A DNA stretch of 64,000 bases from Viridothelium virens (GCA_010094025.1 ML991827.1:62001-126000); one strand, 5' to 3'. Counted from the first letter of the stretch, positions 20,850 to 32,897 are shown. Program-made: numbers and translations. Notes: generated by a model from the sequence alone, not told the origin.

Positions 20850-22349
20850 ATGCTTGGACTTCCAGAAAAAATTGTGATTCGTCTCCTGAATATGCTGTCA
20901 GGCAGTCACTCCTCGGCGCAGTGTCCAGTGCACGATTCGCGAACACCACATCAGAAGGTCTCGAACAATCCCAGCGGCGGTCTCTTAACACCTCCCTCAT
21001 CAGCATCCTTCAGTCCCTACAGCCGGCGAGATTCAGTGACCTCATGGGCAGCTACATCTTTTTCTGGAGCGTCATCAATCTCGTATTCTCCCCAGCAACC
21101 ATCAACGCCCATGCGAGGACGAGATGGTCAGGACGATTATGCCATGATTGGGAGTCTCGACTTACGGGATGGATACATGGATAAACACTTTGCAACCCCT
21201 ACATGCTCGGATTTTACGCACGAAAGCAATTATCCTCCTGAATGGTTGATGGACACACCCACCGGTGTATTCAATCGACATGGTTTTCAGCAATCCTTTG
21301 AATCCGAAGCAGACCACTGGCAACATGCAACAGAACTGTTCCATCAGTCAGGTCCCTCGAAAAATGAGACTACCGAAGCCATGACTGAGGACCTTCCCCA
21401 TTCAACCCCGTGGCCTACTCTGCAAGGCTTCCAAGACGTAGATATCGTGTGCGGGCTGCCATCCGCAAATGGCCCATATCCTTCGTTGGCTCCAAGCGTC
21501 GACATGGCATCGAGTACACCATTCCGATCCTTGCTAGGAGTCCATCAAACGGATCTAATGATGACGCAGAATACAGTCGTACCTTCACAGACATTTAGAG
21601 AGGCTGAGCTGGATGCTGCATCACACATGGCAACGTGTTCTGAGCCGAGCTTTGCGTCGTTCGGGATGGCATCGAATGGCTACAGCTCACATGAGCCCAA
21701 CGCTTCGGAAGAATCGTTGAGAAGACCGGTAGAAGATCCTGAGTGGGTCCGAGTCCGCCGTGAGCCAGATTATATCCAGGTTTCTCGCATCCGCGAAACG
21801 AGTACGGGTGCAAAAGGAGTGAGGAAATGTCGGAGAACGCACAAAGGTGGTCATAGGAAAACCAAAGGAAAGAATGAGGCAGCTCTGATTGAGGGTTACA
21901 AAGTCGACTTCGAGATCGAAGCAGATGCTTACAAAGCAATGCAAGAGATGGGAGAAGATGGGCTAATCGTCCCCAATTCGGACAAAAAGTTGTGCGGACA
22001 CGAACTGACGCCAGGGGAGTTTTGCGACAAAGCATTCACAAGACCCGAGCACTTAAACCGGCACAAGTATATTCACACAGAAGAGAAACCCTACGTTTGC
22101 GCGGTACTGGATTGTGTTGACAAAGATGGGAATAGAAAGGCATTTGGACGAGCAGATAACCGCCAAGCTCATTACGTAACGCATTTGAAAAGGAAGGGTG
22201 GATCGAGGAATAGTTATCAAGGCTTCGAAGAATTGTGTAAACGCATTCGGAAAGTAGAAACACCAGAGGAAGCAGAAAAGACGATCAAGAAACTCGAAAA
22301 GTGCCGAGCACAGGGAAAACTCGAGCCTGACAAGTCCGCATCTGGATAG
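20850..22349 (+). CDS. C2H2-type zinc-finger protein, putative transcription factor
   Basis: One exon encodes 499 aa from the first in-frame ATG; a second ATG at 20892 is an alternative. The N-terminal two thirds is Ser/Pro/Thr-rich and likely disordered. A basic region (CRRTHKGGHRKTKGKN) follows at about 330-345. Two tandem finger-like units lie near residues 385-450. The first has CGHELTPGEFCDKAF..PEHLNRHKYIH and the classical linker HTEEKPYVC; the second has CAVLDCVDKDGNRKAFGRADNRQAHYVTH. The second unit carries an insertion before the FGR...H..H half. The arrangement resembles fungal developmental regulators of the C2H2 class, but I cannot assign an orthologue. It likely binds DNA in the nucleus. 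Confidence 0.8.
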   Translation: MLGLPEKIVIRLLNMLSGSHSSAQCPVHDSRTPHQKVSNNPSGGLLTPPSSASFSPYSRRDSVTSWAATSFSGASSISYSPQQPSTPMRGRDGQDDYAMIGSLDLRDGYMDKHFATPTCSDFTHESNYPPEWLMDTPTGVFNRHGFQQSFESEADHWQHATELFHQSGPSKNETTEAMTEDLPHSTPWPTLQGFQDVDIVCGLPSANGPYPSLAPSVDMASSTPFRSLLGVHQTDLMMTQNTVVPSQTFREAELDAASHMATCSEPSFASFGMASNGYSSHEPNASEESLRRPVEDPEWVRVRREPDYIQVSRIRETSTGAKGVRKCRRTHKGGHRKTKGKNEAALIEGYKVDFEIEADAYKAMQEMGEDGLIVPNSDKKLCGHELTPGEFCDKAFTRPEHLNRHKYIHTEEKPYVCAVLDCVDKDGNRKAFGRADNRQAHYVTHLKRKGGSRNSYQGFEELCKRIRKVETPEEAEKTIKKLEKCRAQGKLEPDKSASG

Positions 22350-23038
22350 ACGCTGTACTGTGTAGCTCGATACTGGCCATTTTCAACAGATTTCGGTTTG
22401 GATTCGTCAAGTAGTGTGTGTTGTCTAGGTGTCTGGCTGATTGACGATGGAGTGATGTTGAAGCCCTGTCGGAGTTTCGGCGTCGAACTTGAGATTGGTG
22501 AGAGCGAGGTCGGGTGGTGCAGCGGGTCACGGGATTTGACTCACGTGCTTGCCCATTTTCGGAAGAGATGGGACGACCTACTGAAGTTTGTTTGTGCATC
22601 ACCTACGCCTATATCCTCCTTCTACAACATCAGCTAGTGCTTAGTGCTTCGAGATATTAGTCTTACTCATACGTTGTAATGCTCAATGTTATACATGATT
22701 GAAGATGGGTCAAGCACTCTTCGGTAGGAGTTTCGTTGCCCCATTCCGATCGTCCTTTCAAGTCACCGTAATCACAAAGAGATTGTTCACTGAACAATCC
22801 CCCAATGAAGAATCTCACCTTCTTTCACCTCCTATGTCTTTGTTCATTGTCAAACGCACATCCTAAAGTATACCGAAATTCCTCGCATTTGAAGCCTGCC
22901 TCATTGCATTCGAGCTGCTGTCCGAGTGTTTTCTCTATATATAGATTTATCTCCTATCTGTGCTTACTGGTAAGCATAGAGTATTCTTATTCTTCTTTTT
23001 CAAGACCTATCCTATTATTATTCAAACCGCATCAAAAA
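22350..23038. other. Intergenic spacer / 5' leader
   Basis: About 0.7 kb. The frame of the next gene is open upstream to 22805, with an ATG there, but that extension has low-complexity Phe/Ser/Tyr content. The sequence near 22935 (TCTATATATAGATT) looks like a TATA region, so I read 22805-23038 as leader. Confidence 0.4.
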
Positions 23039-25180
23039 ATGGTTTCTGCAGTAAGCCGAGGTCTCTACGATGGAAGCCGTCAGGAACGGTTCTCGAAACC
23101 ACTCAGGAGATACAACAATCTTAGTGAGTCCGAAATTTCGTTATTGACGCGTGTTCTCTCTAACGCACCCTCGCAAAACCTTCTCAGGACCTCTCCTCGG
23201 TATGAGACTTATGTGAACATCACGCAGGAAATGATCCAAGCACTTCCGTCTGTCCTGACTACGCCTCCACCTACGAAGCATTTGTTCGGCCTTTTCACCA
23301 CCGATAACAACCAATGTATGGTCAAAGATCCTCGGAGGATAGACGGAAGGCCATTCAGGGGGTTATGTGACATGCATTCACGGTTGCAATGCCCACTGAC
23401 ACACTCCATTCTTCGCTTTGTGTTGGACGAGATCACTTGCTATATGCCAAGGCTATTTGTGCTTCCGTTCGAGCCAGAATGTCAATCGCTTTTTGAGGTC
23501 CTTATCAATGTCACTTCTCTATATCTGCGTCCAGTAGATTTCGAGAAGCTCTGGGGTCGGCCTCCGTCCCAAGGATGGGAGCGACAGAAGAATAGATGTG
23601 CTGCTTGCATATTAGCGCGCATTGGATCTGATGCTGACGTGCTCGTTGGTCTTGGTGCAGTATATAGAGCGCGGGTTCGGGAGGAGACTTATGATTTTCA
23701 TCTAAGGGCATCCTGGTATGACGAATGGATACGCGCCCATGCTGGTCATGACGGCGAAAATCTTGTTGAGAAAAGTCATGCGCTGGGGAGCGTTATGAAG
23801 CGAGTCGTGCGAAAGGCCAGAAAGAAGAAGGAGGCTCTTTCAGAGATCGACCCTGATGCTTCTTGGGCAAGAAAGATGCCGGCCGCTGGTCAATCATCTG
23901 GAAGTCGAGGGCCGGGCTGGCCCCAACGCGGTCATTCCGTAGCATCTGGCTTAGAAAAGGTAGCTTGCAATCATAGCTCGAAGTCCTCAAGCTTCTCAGA
24001 TGAAGAGACATCAGCGATACTGGGCGGAACATCGATTCCACCTAGGATACTTGGAGCGAAGCCATCTGACGGTCCAGCCTTCACAGCCCAGGCATCAAGG
24101 CATTACTTCAGCTCGTGTTCTGGAAGTACAGCTTTGGAAGACGACAACTACATGGAAATAGATAATGATGGTGTTTCCGAAGAGGCTCATACTGGTTGCG
24201 TAAGGATCCAACAGCCGACATACAAGATTCCTTCTGCCGCGAAGTACGCTTACAGCGTTAATGGCTCAATCGTGGAGGATCCAACGCGATCTTCAACTGG
24301 ACCTAAGCAGTCGACGCCACGGGCGAGGTCTACTGCGAGTGACTTGGCCGACTGGGTTGATATGTGCGCCTACATGAACAGAACACCCAGTCCTGCCACA
24401 GATGGTCCCGAACCCTCTGAATCCGGTATATCACACATGTTTGGAACAAGCACTAGAGTTGATGGCATTCCTGCAACCACGTTGAACAAGTCTACCAACC
24501 TAGCCATTCTTGATTATGACGATGATGTTCCGGAGACCCCGAAGGCAGTTCCACAAATCCAGTTTTCTCCCGTGCCGCCCCTGGAGAAGAAACTACCGTT
24601 AACACCCGATACGGCCGAACAATTACAAGCGCAGGTGCTGCGTCCCAAACCATCAGTCGAAACCGTAGCCAGCGGCTCAGTGTACAGCTTCTATGAGGGG
24701 CCATACGGTGAGAGATACACCACACCCCTGCCTCCACCTCCCAAGCCTCTGCACATACAGAAGGCATCCAATGGCTTGCCAGCAAGGCCAGGCGTTCCTC
24801 GAGTAGACTCTGCCATGCCCTCGCCGCCACCCACGAACCCTGCTTTCCAAATGCAGAGTATAGCTTCGGGTATGGCACCAGCTGTGCAGCCCATTACAAC
24901 ACATGGTCGCTCTTCAGCCTTCCTTTCGAGCGCACGGCCAAATGCACCCAGCCCTGGCCTACTCTCGCCCTTCGTGCAGAGCTCTGAACTCCCACCTTCA
25001 AGGGTTCCTAGTGCTCCTCCCGTAATGAAAACCGGTATGTCACTGGGCGGACCGGATTTCCGGAGGTTCTCGAGCTCGCAAGATGAAGAAGATGAGTACG
25101 TGGATAGTCAGGGGAGTCCGTGGCTGCACGAATTTGAGTGGGAGCAGCGGCATCCCGCAACGAGTCGGGTTTTTTGTTAG
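23039..25180 (+). CDS. Conserved-looking fungal protein of unknown function, disordered C terminus
   Basis: A single exon encodes 713 aa from ATG 23039, chosen because it follows an AT-rich stretch (CATCAAAAA) and a TATA-like site; an in-frame ATG at 22805 would add 78 residues. Residues 1 to about 280 look folded, with regular hydrophobic spacing (LSESEISLLTRVLSNAPSQ, ILRFVLDEITCYMPRLFVLPFE, CAACILARIGSDADVLVGLGAVYRAR, HLRASWYDEWIRAH). A basic stretch (MKRVVRKARKKKE) follows. The rest is Ser/Pro-rich with proline runs such as PLPPPPKPL. The length and basic-to-disordered architecture fit a nuclear or scaffold protein, but I recognise no domain and propose no function. Confidence 0.72.
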   Translation: MVSAVSRGLYDGSRQERFSKPLRRYNNLSESEISLLTRVLSNAPSQNLLRTSPRYETYVNITQEMIQALPSVLTTPPPTKHLFGLFTTDNNQCMVKDPRRIDGRPFRGLCDMHSRLQCPLTHSILRFVLDEITCYMPRLFVLPFEPECQSLFEVLINVTSLYLRPVDFEKLWGRPPSQGWERQKNRCAACILARIGSDADVLVGLGAVYRARVREETYDFHLRASWYDEWIRAHAGHDGENLVEKSHALGSVMKRVVRKARKKKEALSEIDPDASWARKMPAAGQSSGSRGPGWPQRGHSVASGLEKVACNHSSKSSSFSDEETSAILGGTSIPPRILGAKPSDGPAFTAQASRHYFSSCSGSTALEDDNYMEIDNDGVSEEAHTGCVRIQQPTYKIPSAAKYAYSVNGSIVEDPTRSSTGPKQSTPRARSTASDLADWVDMCAYMNRTPSPATDGPEPSESGISHMFGTSTRVDGIPATTLNKSTNLAILDYDDDVPETPKAVPQIQFSPVPPLEKKLPLTPDTAEQLQAQVLRPKPSVETVASGSVYSFYEGPYGERYTTPLPPPPKPLHIQKASNGLPARPGVPRVDSAMPSPPPTNPAFQMQSIASGMAPAVQPITTHGRSSAFLSSARPNAPSPGLLSPFVQSSELPPSRVPSAPPVMKTGMSLGGPDFRRFSSSQDEEDEYVDSQGSPWLHEFEWEQRHPATSRVFC

Positions 25181-25539
25181 GTATGTCATCACTCTTTTCT
25201 TTCAACACAATTCTTTTATTTGGCTAGTAGTATTTTTCGTTCCAAAGCACAGTGCATTGTAGACCAATATGGAAAACGGGCTTCAGGTTGTCACAGTATA
25301 TTGTACATGAAAGTAGCGAGGGTATTCGGCCTTGGAACCCATTTCCTTCTTCACAAAAACTCCGTTGATCCCTGTTCCCATCCGGTCCCTCTTCCCAAAG
25401 TAACAGTAAAGGGTCACGACAACTCTAGTTACGACAGTTGTAGAAGCCTGCATACCCCTGTCCCAAAGACTATTAGAATCCCGCAGGTATACCAAGACCG
25501 TGACTCTGCTCTTGCTCCATCACGCCATTTCGTTCCCAC
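25181..25539. other. Convergent 3' spacer
   Basis: About 360 bp lies between the stop of the 713-aa gene and the stop of SUR2. AT-rich at its left end; no gene seen. Confidence 0.5.
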
Positions 25540-27154
25540 CTAGTCCTTCCCCTGCCCCGTAACACAGCTCCCCACCAAACTCTCATTGACCCGATCCCTC
25601 AGTGCCGTCAGACTACTCGCTCCACTCCCGGCCCGCGATCTCGAACTCCCCGTTCCTTTCATCGGACTCCGCCTTAACCACCCTTGAGCCTCCCGCTCCC
25701 TCTCCTCCTCCTGCATCTCCTCAATAAGCACGCCAACACCTCCTCCCTGCCTATCATCCAGCACTTGCTCCCGTGACCCAAGCGCCTGCTTCTCCGCCTT
25801 GCCATTCGGCACACTCGGCTTGACGCGTCGATGTGCCTGCGGACTGAGATTCCTCGCCACCTCATCTTGGTACGGACGCACATCCGCAGTCTTACTTTCT
25901 CCTGCCTGACTGTGCGTAACCGGACTCTGCTTTCCCCCTTCCTTCTCGTGCTCCTGGTCTACCAACTTCTGAGCCGCATTCCGCGCGCGCTCATACCGCA
26001 GACTGACATCCCCACCCTTCCACATGGTGCCCAGCGCACGATCCCAGAAGGTGAAGAAGGGTTGGGAGAAGTTGGTCTTGATGCCCCAGCTCTGGTGGTG
26101 GACGTCGTGGTAGCCGGCGTTGTTGCTGGTGAGGTGCTGCAGCGGGTCGAAGGGGAGGGCGTAGCCGCAGTGGTCGTCGACCGTCTTGATGGTGCTGAGG
26201 GTGAAGAACCACATGGATTGGCGGATGGACATGCCGGTGGCGAGGTAGGCGAGCCCGGCGCCGAGGGTGTCGAGGAGGAAGCCTTCGAAGGGGTGGTTGT
26301 AGAGGGCGCCGTAGGCGTAAGGAACGTAGAGGCGGTGGTGGCGGGAGTGGAAGGTTGCTATTTAAGAGGAGAGGTGTTAGCTGGACTCGGCTACGGGAAT
26401 GCGTTTTGAGAGGTTTGTGCAAGTTGGGGATATAGTGGATAGGGTACTCACTGTAGAGCCATTTGTTCATGTGCATAGCGCGGTGCCAAAAGTATTGCCA
26501 TGTGTCCACAATCAAGATGGCAACAACGAATTGCATGGCTTGTATTCCAACCCAGTAGATACCCTTGGCGGCCAGTATTTCCCATTGCGCAAAAGCGGGC
26601 GCGCTAATCTCGATGCCGTTTTGCGTAAAGGTCTGCGTAAGCCAAGGATATTGCCCTCCTGTCAGCGCGCCCGCAAAGGTGGGTGCGCTGCCGGCCATGT
26701 TCTTGGCTAGTCTTTGCGCATCTAGTCCCAACATTCCTAGCAATGGAGGAATTGCACTTTGCGCCATTCGTATCCGTTGCGCCCACACCGCAATATTGTA
26801 ATCTTCTTTGCCAACCACTGCATCCTCGTCGCTCCAGCTAAGTACCAATCCAACCGCTGTCTGTATTACCTGTTGGAGTACAACGTCTCGGAAAACTTCC
26901 CATCCGCTCACATGGTTCCGCTTGAGGACTTCAGCAGGAGTGTGTAAGCGGTAAGCGGGGAAGAGATCGTATAAGTCGATAAGATGGAAGAAAAGCGATA
27001 AAGCCCAATACGCGATGATGGGAAGCGCAAGAGCAAGGTATGCATCCGGAATGGGAGAGACAAGAGGTGGCAGAGGTGAAAGAGTGTAATTCGGAAGAGG
27101 CGGAAGCGTGTTTCCTGGAACAGGAGAGATGGAAGGAACGGTAGCGTTTTCCAT
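25540..27154 (-). CDS. sur2: Sphingolipid C4-hydroxylase (Sur2), ER membrane di-iron enzyme
   Basis: Two exons (27154-26452 and 26357-25540; 94-bp intron) encode 506 aa. Membrane helices in the N-terminal half (AYLALALPIIAYWALSLFF; FVVAILIVDTWQYFW) lead into the fatty-acid hydroxylase histidine boxes: HRAMH, then HSRHHRLY directly after the intron, then GYHDVHHQ. The retained segment YVPYAYGALYNHPFEGF and WGIKTNFSQPFFTFWDRALGT are typical of Sur2. The enzyme adds the C4 hydroxyl to sphinganine, making phytosphingosine. The catalytic domain ends near residue 350. About 150 further residues, rich in Glu, Arg, Gly and Ser, form a likely disordered cytosolic tail. The intron junction (TAC-A / CA-ACC-TTC) restores the second histidine box. 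Confidence 0.93.
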
Positions 27155-28668
27155 GTCGGGTAGCCAGCGGAATCCGGGGTAAGGAAGGTCGAAATCTAAG
27201 AAGGTTTGAAGCCAAAGAAGGCGGCGGTGGATTCAGTGATCCAGCCTGTCCAGTTCTCGTGAACGCAAGCCAAGCTTCTGGACAGTACACAGTTCTGATA
27301 GAGGGCCAGTAAGAAGAATCGCGACGATTTGTAGGTAAGGAGCGTGAGGGAAAGGTGATGAACGAAAGGAGCGGCAGGAGCGGATGAGATGGTGAGAGGG
27401 TGAGGTGAAGTTGGACGTCACCGGCGGAAATGTGCAAATCTCGCGTTTCCGGCAATCTCGGTCCCACGAGCCCCTATGAGGACCCTGAACGCCTGGATCC
27501 TGGGCCTGATCAACGTTCTTTTGCCACTTCTCATCAGCTCGCAGCGTTGGTAATTCGCTCTTGAATCGTACAGTATACTTACGATGCGAAAGTTGTAATT
27601 CAAGTGCTCTAAATTCAGCTGAACAGGCAGCCGCGCCCGGTAACACTCTGGCGACACAGCCTTGTACGGAGTATCCGCTCCTGGATTGCGAGGTACACTG
27701 CCACCATTCAATATCACGTGGTGTTGAGATACGCCAACCTTGGAAGGTTTTGAAAGAGATGTAAAGAAGCCGAAACCTTTCAAGATAATGTTCCCTTCAG
27801 GTGCGAGGTCAGAAAGCTGAAAGCCACTAAAGCTAGTGAAGAAAGCGTGCTCACAAGTTGCACTAGGTGTTGTAGGATGTTGAGAGATCGCTAAAAGCGA
27901 TTTAGTGCGTATCTAAGCTACCTAGTTAGGTAGCGATGAGAGGAAGCTAGGGTCGAAGACTTCGCGAACTGTTGTGTAGTCCGCCTCACTTCGTTATTTT
28001 TCTATACCATCAGTCTACGTTAAATGGTCATACTTTACATACTGCCAAGATCGCGCTGAACAGCCATTTCTTATGGGATGTTAGATTTAAGCTGTATGGT
28101 CAATTTTTTGGTATTTCTCAATTGTATAGCTCATGCCTAGAGGACGAGGCAGTAACTGTAAAAACTCCATCCTACCATCCCGGCGTTATATCGCTATTTT
28201 TAAGAACCTTCTTGGACCTATTGATTCGGCAGAGTATAAAATACCATTTTCATTGACCCGTATATCCTTTGCGAGGCCAATCACTCACTCCACTTAACTA
28301 AATTCCATCTTGGCGTACTAAGCCCCGCATAAATTTGTAGGAATTACTCCACAGAAATCGACTCATTCTTTCAACGTAGGTTCAAATCCAAGTATGGAAT
28401 GCCAGGGATGGTTGCCGAAGTGGGATCCAACCAAGAGAGATCGGTGTCCCTTAAATGCCGCCTCGGAGCTAACCACAACATAGCAAACATATTAGTTTAG
28501 CATTGTCAAATAGAAAGCATTCTCGTGAGCTACAGGAAGCGAAATTATGGAAGAGACTTAGTACCAATATATCATCGCATAACGAGCTAAGATCGTGTAG
28601 GATTGAAAATTGTAGGTTAAATAGAGTTTTGATCAAGTCAATTGCAAATGCACACGAAATGCTATGGT
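27155..28668. other. Spacer, no firm gene
   Basis: About 1.5 kb upstream of SUR2 and downstream of the VOC gene. An inverted repeat CTACCTAG-TT-AGGTAG lies near 27921-27935. Coding frames are short; a plus-strand frame at 27972-28256 has no recognisable feature. Confidence 0.4.
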
Positions 28669-29433
28669 CTATGGGTCCTGCTGCTGAAATTCCAATAGAT
28701 AGCCGGTGGGATCTAGCGCCAATAACAATGAGGTAAATATATCTCCTAACTCCGCGACTTGTTGCTGCGAAACTTGTCCAGCTTGTACGCCAAAGTACTT
28801 CTGCAGAATCTCTTCAGTGAAAGGCTCCCCTGAGCGCTTAACAATTGTGGCTTTAAAATTTTCTAGGCGAGACTGAGTGTCTGTAACGGACGGCACTATG
28901 AAGCCGAGATGAGAAAAGCCAAGGCCATTGCTGGGATGGGGTGCAGCAGCATTGTTGTTGGACTGCAGAGATTGTTAGCCGCACTTAGAGACATGAAAAT
29001 ACCTAAGCCAGACAGCTGCAGACACAAGGAAGGATACCTCAGAGTAGACAATTTCGAGTAAACCCTCTGCATTGTTCTTTTGCCGAGTCATTTCCTCAGC
29101 TGTCTGATACCCAGTGCCGTTCCGTCCACCCTGAGGATAGGCTAGATAAGTGAAAGAATTCGTTTCGGTGATCGGCAGCGTGAACATCTCTCGGAAGCCG
29201 AGCGCATTGACGTAGAAGTCCATACTCGCCGTAAGATTGGGCACGGCAATGGCAAGATGGTTGAGATTGTAGCCTACAGTGGCAGGAGGCTGGGGATCAG
29301 AATTACCCAAGGTGATGTTAAGACCAGGGAGTTGGCGTTTCTGTAGGAGTGCATGCCCGAGACATGCTTGCGTTAAGCGAGGCAGGATAACAAGAGTGAT
29401 AGAAAAGAGTTGCAGCAAGGAAACCATGTTCAT
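28669..29433 (-). CDS. Secreted VOC / glyoxalase-fold protein (lactoylglutathione lyase-like)
   Basis: Two exons (29433-29038, 28962-28669; 75-bp intron) encode 229 aa. The N terminus gives a signal peptide (MNMVSLLQLFSITLVILPRLTQA); ATGs at 29427 and 29454 are alternatives. The first VOC half shows GYNLNHLAIAVPNLTASMDFYVNALGFREMFTLP, with His as likely metal ligand, and ends with LLEIVYSE. The second half shows GLGFSHLGFIVPSVTDTQSRLENF and ALDPTGYLLEFQQ, with a second His and a Glu in the metal-ligand positions. This pattern is that of glyoxalase I-like proteins. Secretion is unusual for a true methylglyoxal enzyme, so the real substrate may differ. A TATA box is listed upstream. Confidence 0.85.
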
Positions 29434-29528
29434 AAGCCGCACAAATTCTAACATAGAACATGCGCAATATATGAAGATGCTCAAGTAATGTTGTGAAATG
29501 AATCCATGAGAAATTTACTTGCCTCTGG

Positions 29529-29536
29529 TATTTATA
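29529..29536 (-). promoter_or_regulatory. TATA box of the VOC gene
   Basis: On the minus strand the sequence reads TATAAATA, about 95 bp upstream of the chosen ATG. Position and match are good for a fungal core promoter. Confidence 0.5.
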
Positions 29537-32500
29537 CTTCGGTCTACCAGATGGATTTCATCCAAGGCACCCCTGGTCTCTGCGGCTGAGAATCATATCA
29601 TTCAGAGGAAGTCTCAATAGAGGCGATGGCTATCATCACGAGAGCTCGCTGGATTTTCGAAGCACCTTGGCTATTTGGATAGCTAAACTGTTTTTGGCTC
29701 TTCGCTTCGACACGCGCTGAGGTAATTATCGTATTAACGGCCTCCGCTTTCTCCTTTTCCGCTGCCTAATAGAAATGTAATCTACCACAATCAGTAGCTT
29801 GCAGTGGTACGGTTGGTCACACCGGAAAGTGTCTGCAGGGTGCGCTTGCATTTCCGGGCAAGAGGATTTCGGGAGTTTCCGCACTGATGATCAAACGTCC
29901 AAACCAGCTCTCCGGGTCCGGAATACAGTCATGCGAAAAATTATCCGCTCGCTGGCGCGGCGAAATTGCTGAGGTTGCCTTACCTGACGCCTTTTGTCCA
30001 AGTACTATGAGTTGCCAATTTTGACCCCTCCATAACAATAACAATCACCTCCACAAACCTCTGCATAGGATAAGAAAGTAGATTTAAAAGAAAATTCAGC
30101 GCATATACAACTACCTTATAAGCGAATTGACGACGTTTATAGAGTTGATAATTAAATGAGTCAATTGTGAACACCAAATTCGGACAAGATCAGAGCTGAA
30201 ATGGTGGTTGTTGAGGTGTCAAAATCGGCAGCTCATCTCCGACGCGTAGAGGCCAGGCCAGGACCAGGCACTCAGTGCGCATCAGTCCGACTGGACTCTG
30301 CTAATTTGTTTTGAGATTCAGTGTGCCCTTCGACAACCCGTGATATAACTGGGGAGTCTTTGAGAGCCTGGCTCTGAAAAGTAATAAAATCTTCGAATAC
30401 TCTAACTCTTCCTGGGTAGCAAGGTCAAGGGTCTAGCAAGATGTTTTTGATGGAGTCCGCTCGATTCGATAGCTTGGAAGGCAGAATGACCTCATAGCAC
30501 GAGCGCTGACTCGAATAGTACTGTTTGATGACGCTTGCTTTCGAGAGTATCGTAAATGTTGAATGTAGAGAAACTGAGTTGATTGTAGTGTGTGTAGTCT
30601 AGGATCTGGGAGAAACCGCAGATGAGACAATATTGACTATGCACTAATGCAAATGCGGTAATAACCACCTATGGAACGCACTTCCATCCAGGGCCTCAGG
30701 GAGTAGCTTCCTCCAACAGTGAACACCGTCTGCTCTCTCCCGGCAAAATGCGTTTACGCAAGGCGCTTTCGATGAACTTCGATCGCGACGTGTTGGAGAG
30801 CAAATTGCCCAAAATGAACAGTATCGCGAGCGTACGCCGTTGGACTACCTGGCTGTCAGGTTCGACTTGACCGTTTGCACTGACTTCTAAGCGCTCGTTT
30901 GCTTGTAGTAAGCTTGATCAAAGAAGACTTGAAATTGAGATTGAACAGATCAGGACGTAGCAGAAACATACTACATCGAGTCACTGTCGTCTGAGTCACT
31001 GCGCCACCGATGCTGCGGGGGGGGCTTTCAAGTAGATCCTCCCAAGTTGTTACAATGTATCATACAGTACCGAACGAAAACCAATTACCTGAAGCTGTAG
31101 TGTCTCCGTGTCGAACTTGGAGCTATACACAACTTAGGTATGTAAGTCAGGTCCGGATCCGATGTTTTCGACGCTATTGCCTCAGCCTTGCCGTCGAGGC
31201 TACGTAGTTGCCCAATTAGATCTAGTACTAGGTGCAGGGACCTCCCACCCCTTAATTCCAGGGGACCATCAAATGTGTTAGGTAGATCACCATAGTCTAC
31301 TGAGATAGAGCTGAAGAGGTTTCGGTCGTGATGTGGCTACATTCGAGTTTCGACGGATCATGCGATTCTACGAGCCGTTCGCAGTACAGATCTCGCGTTA
31401 CCTCTACCTCAGTACGCTCGACATATGTAAAACAAGCAAGTTGCATATCAGCCAGGCCACGCAATCTGTGCAGTGTGGTGGTGCGATGCCCTAAGCGCTT
31501 ACTGTGGAGTAAGATGGCCCTCGATTAACCGTAGATGGCGTTCCTGAAGAAGACCTCTAGACGGAGTACGTATGGGGTACAGGTTATGCGGTGAAACTAG
31601 GATTCCTGCACATCGACGATTGGAAAATCGACTATCGCACCGTGGATTCTGAAACACCTTCACCTTATCGTATCCATTTTCTATCGCCATTTTGTTCCTG
31701 TTACTTGAAGCACTTGCATGCTGCATCCAGGTCGAAGTTCATTCTTGTGCCACTAGGATTTGGATCTCACAAGTGTTCTGCTGCGACCGTGGCTGCGATC
31801 ATAGAAACTCAATAATTCCGCTAGATCACGGCTTGGAACGGCACAAAAGCGCCAATGTCGAATGACGCTCACCATCCGAATACATCCGCTGGCTACGGGA
31901 TCCTTCGAGATGCTGCAAAAAACTCTGGGTATATCACTGGTCAAGGGTTTGCGAAGAATTCTTATCCACTGGGGGTAATCTTCTCATGACCTCGTTGGTC
32001 CAAAATTTCCATGAGCATTGTTGTTAAAAAGCAATGTAGCCTCGGACATGCACTGTGAGGCCGATTGACGCATTCTAACGACGTGCTGTGCATCAGTGGG
32101 TCCTCACAGCACTGATCATTTTCTCGGCGCCACACAAAGGACGGCCAAGGCGGTTTTCTTAAGCTTTGGAACCCAATAGTGAGTCGCTGATGATAAGAAG
32201 AACTTCATAGAAGACAGACACGCAGAAGAATAGTAGATCGAGCACCTGACGGCAAGATTCCAATCATCTCAAGACGAGAAGACGGGACCGGATCATGTCA
32301 CCAATAGCGGTGATGAAACAAGGATTTCAGAGCAGATCTCTTCGCGAAACCCTGAGTAGACAGTTACCTTGGTCTCACAAGACTCGATGCACGGCACGGA
32401 GGATTCGGGAAATGGTGCCAACCACGGTCTACCCCACTACAAGTGCATCACTCCTCAGACTCTCAACTTTCGGTATTTTATCACCAAACACAGAAGGTCA

Positions 32501-32897
32501 TCACCTCAACTCTAAAGGCCTGTCTGGAACGGATACGTGCTTAGAAATGACAGAGTCAACGATACCGGAGGTGTAAATGACGAGGGGGATGATTTGCAGC
32601 TGGTGCCCGGCGGAGTCGGAGAATCGCCGACTGGGCGTCTTGCCTTACAAGGAAGAAAAAAAGCCACGACGCTGCACAAGATGGCACTATGGGATGGGCC
32701 GTTAGTGGTGGCTGAGATCCCGTCCTTTCATGCGTTATGTCCCGTAACCTCTTCATCCAGCAACACGGATCAAGTTTCCCTCCGAATTTATGAGTGACAT
32801 ATCAGCTCTCTTGATCAACTCGAAACATGAGAACGCCAACGACCGCAGTATTTCTGGTCTCTTTGCAAGCGTTCCTACTACTCTCATCCTAGTACCT
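29537..32897. other. Long gene-poor gap (3.4 kb)
   Basis: Both strands are broken into short frames; none has a recognisable domain. It contains copy C of the dispersed repeat (29924-29979) and a run of nine G near 31017-31025. The 3' end must hold the promoter of the next Zn2Cys6 gene. A plus-strand frame at 32295-32576 starts with ATG but resembles nothing known to me. Confidence 0.45.
29924..29979 (-). repeat. Dispersed repeat, copy C
   Basis: Read on the minus strand it gives GGCAACCTCAGCAATTTC, then CGCGCCAGCGAGCGGATAA, a T run, and GCATGACTGTA. This is the same block order as copies at 6662 and 62022. It is the cleanest copy of the central GC block. No matching inverted end was found within several hundred bases. 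Confidence 0.6.
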
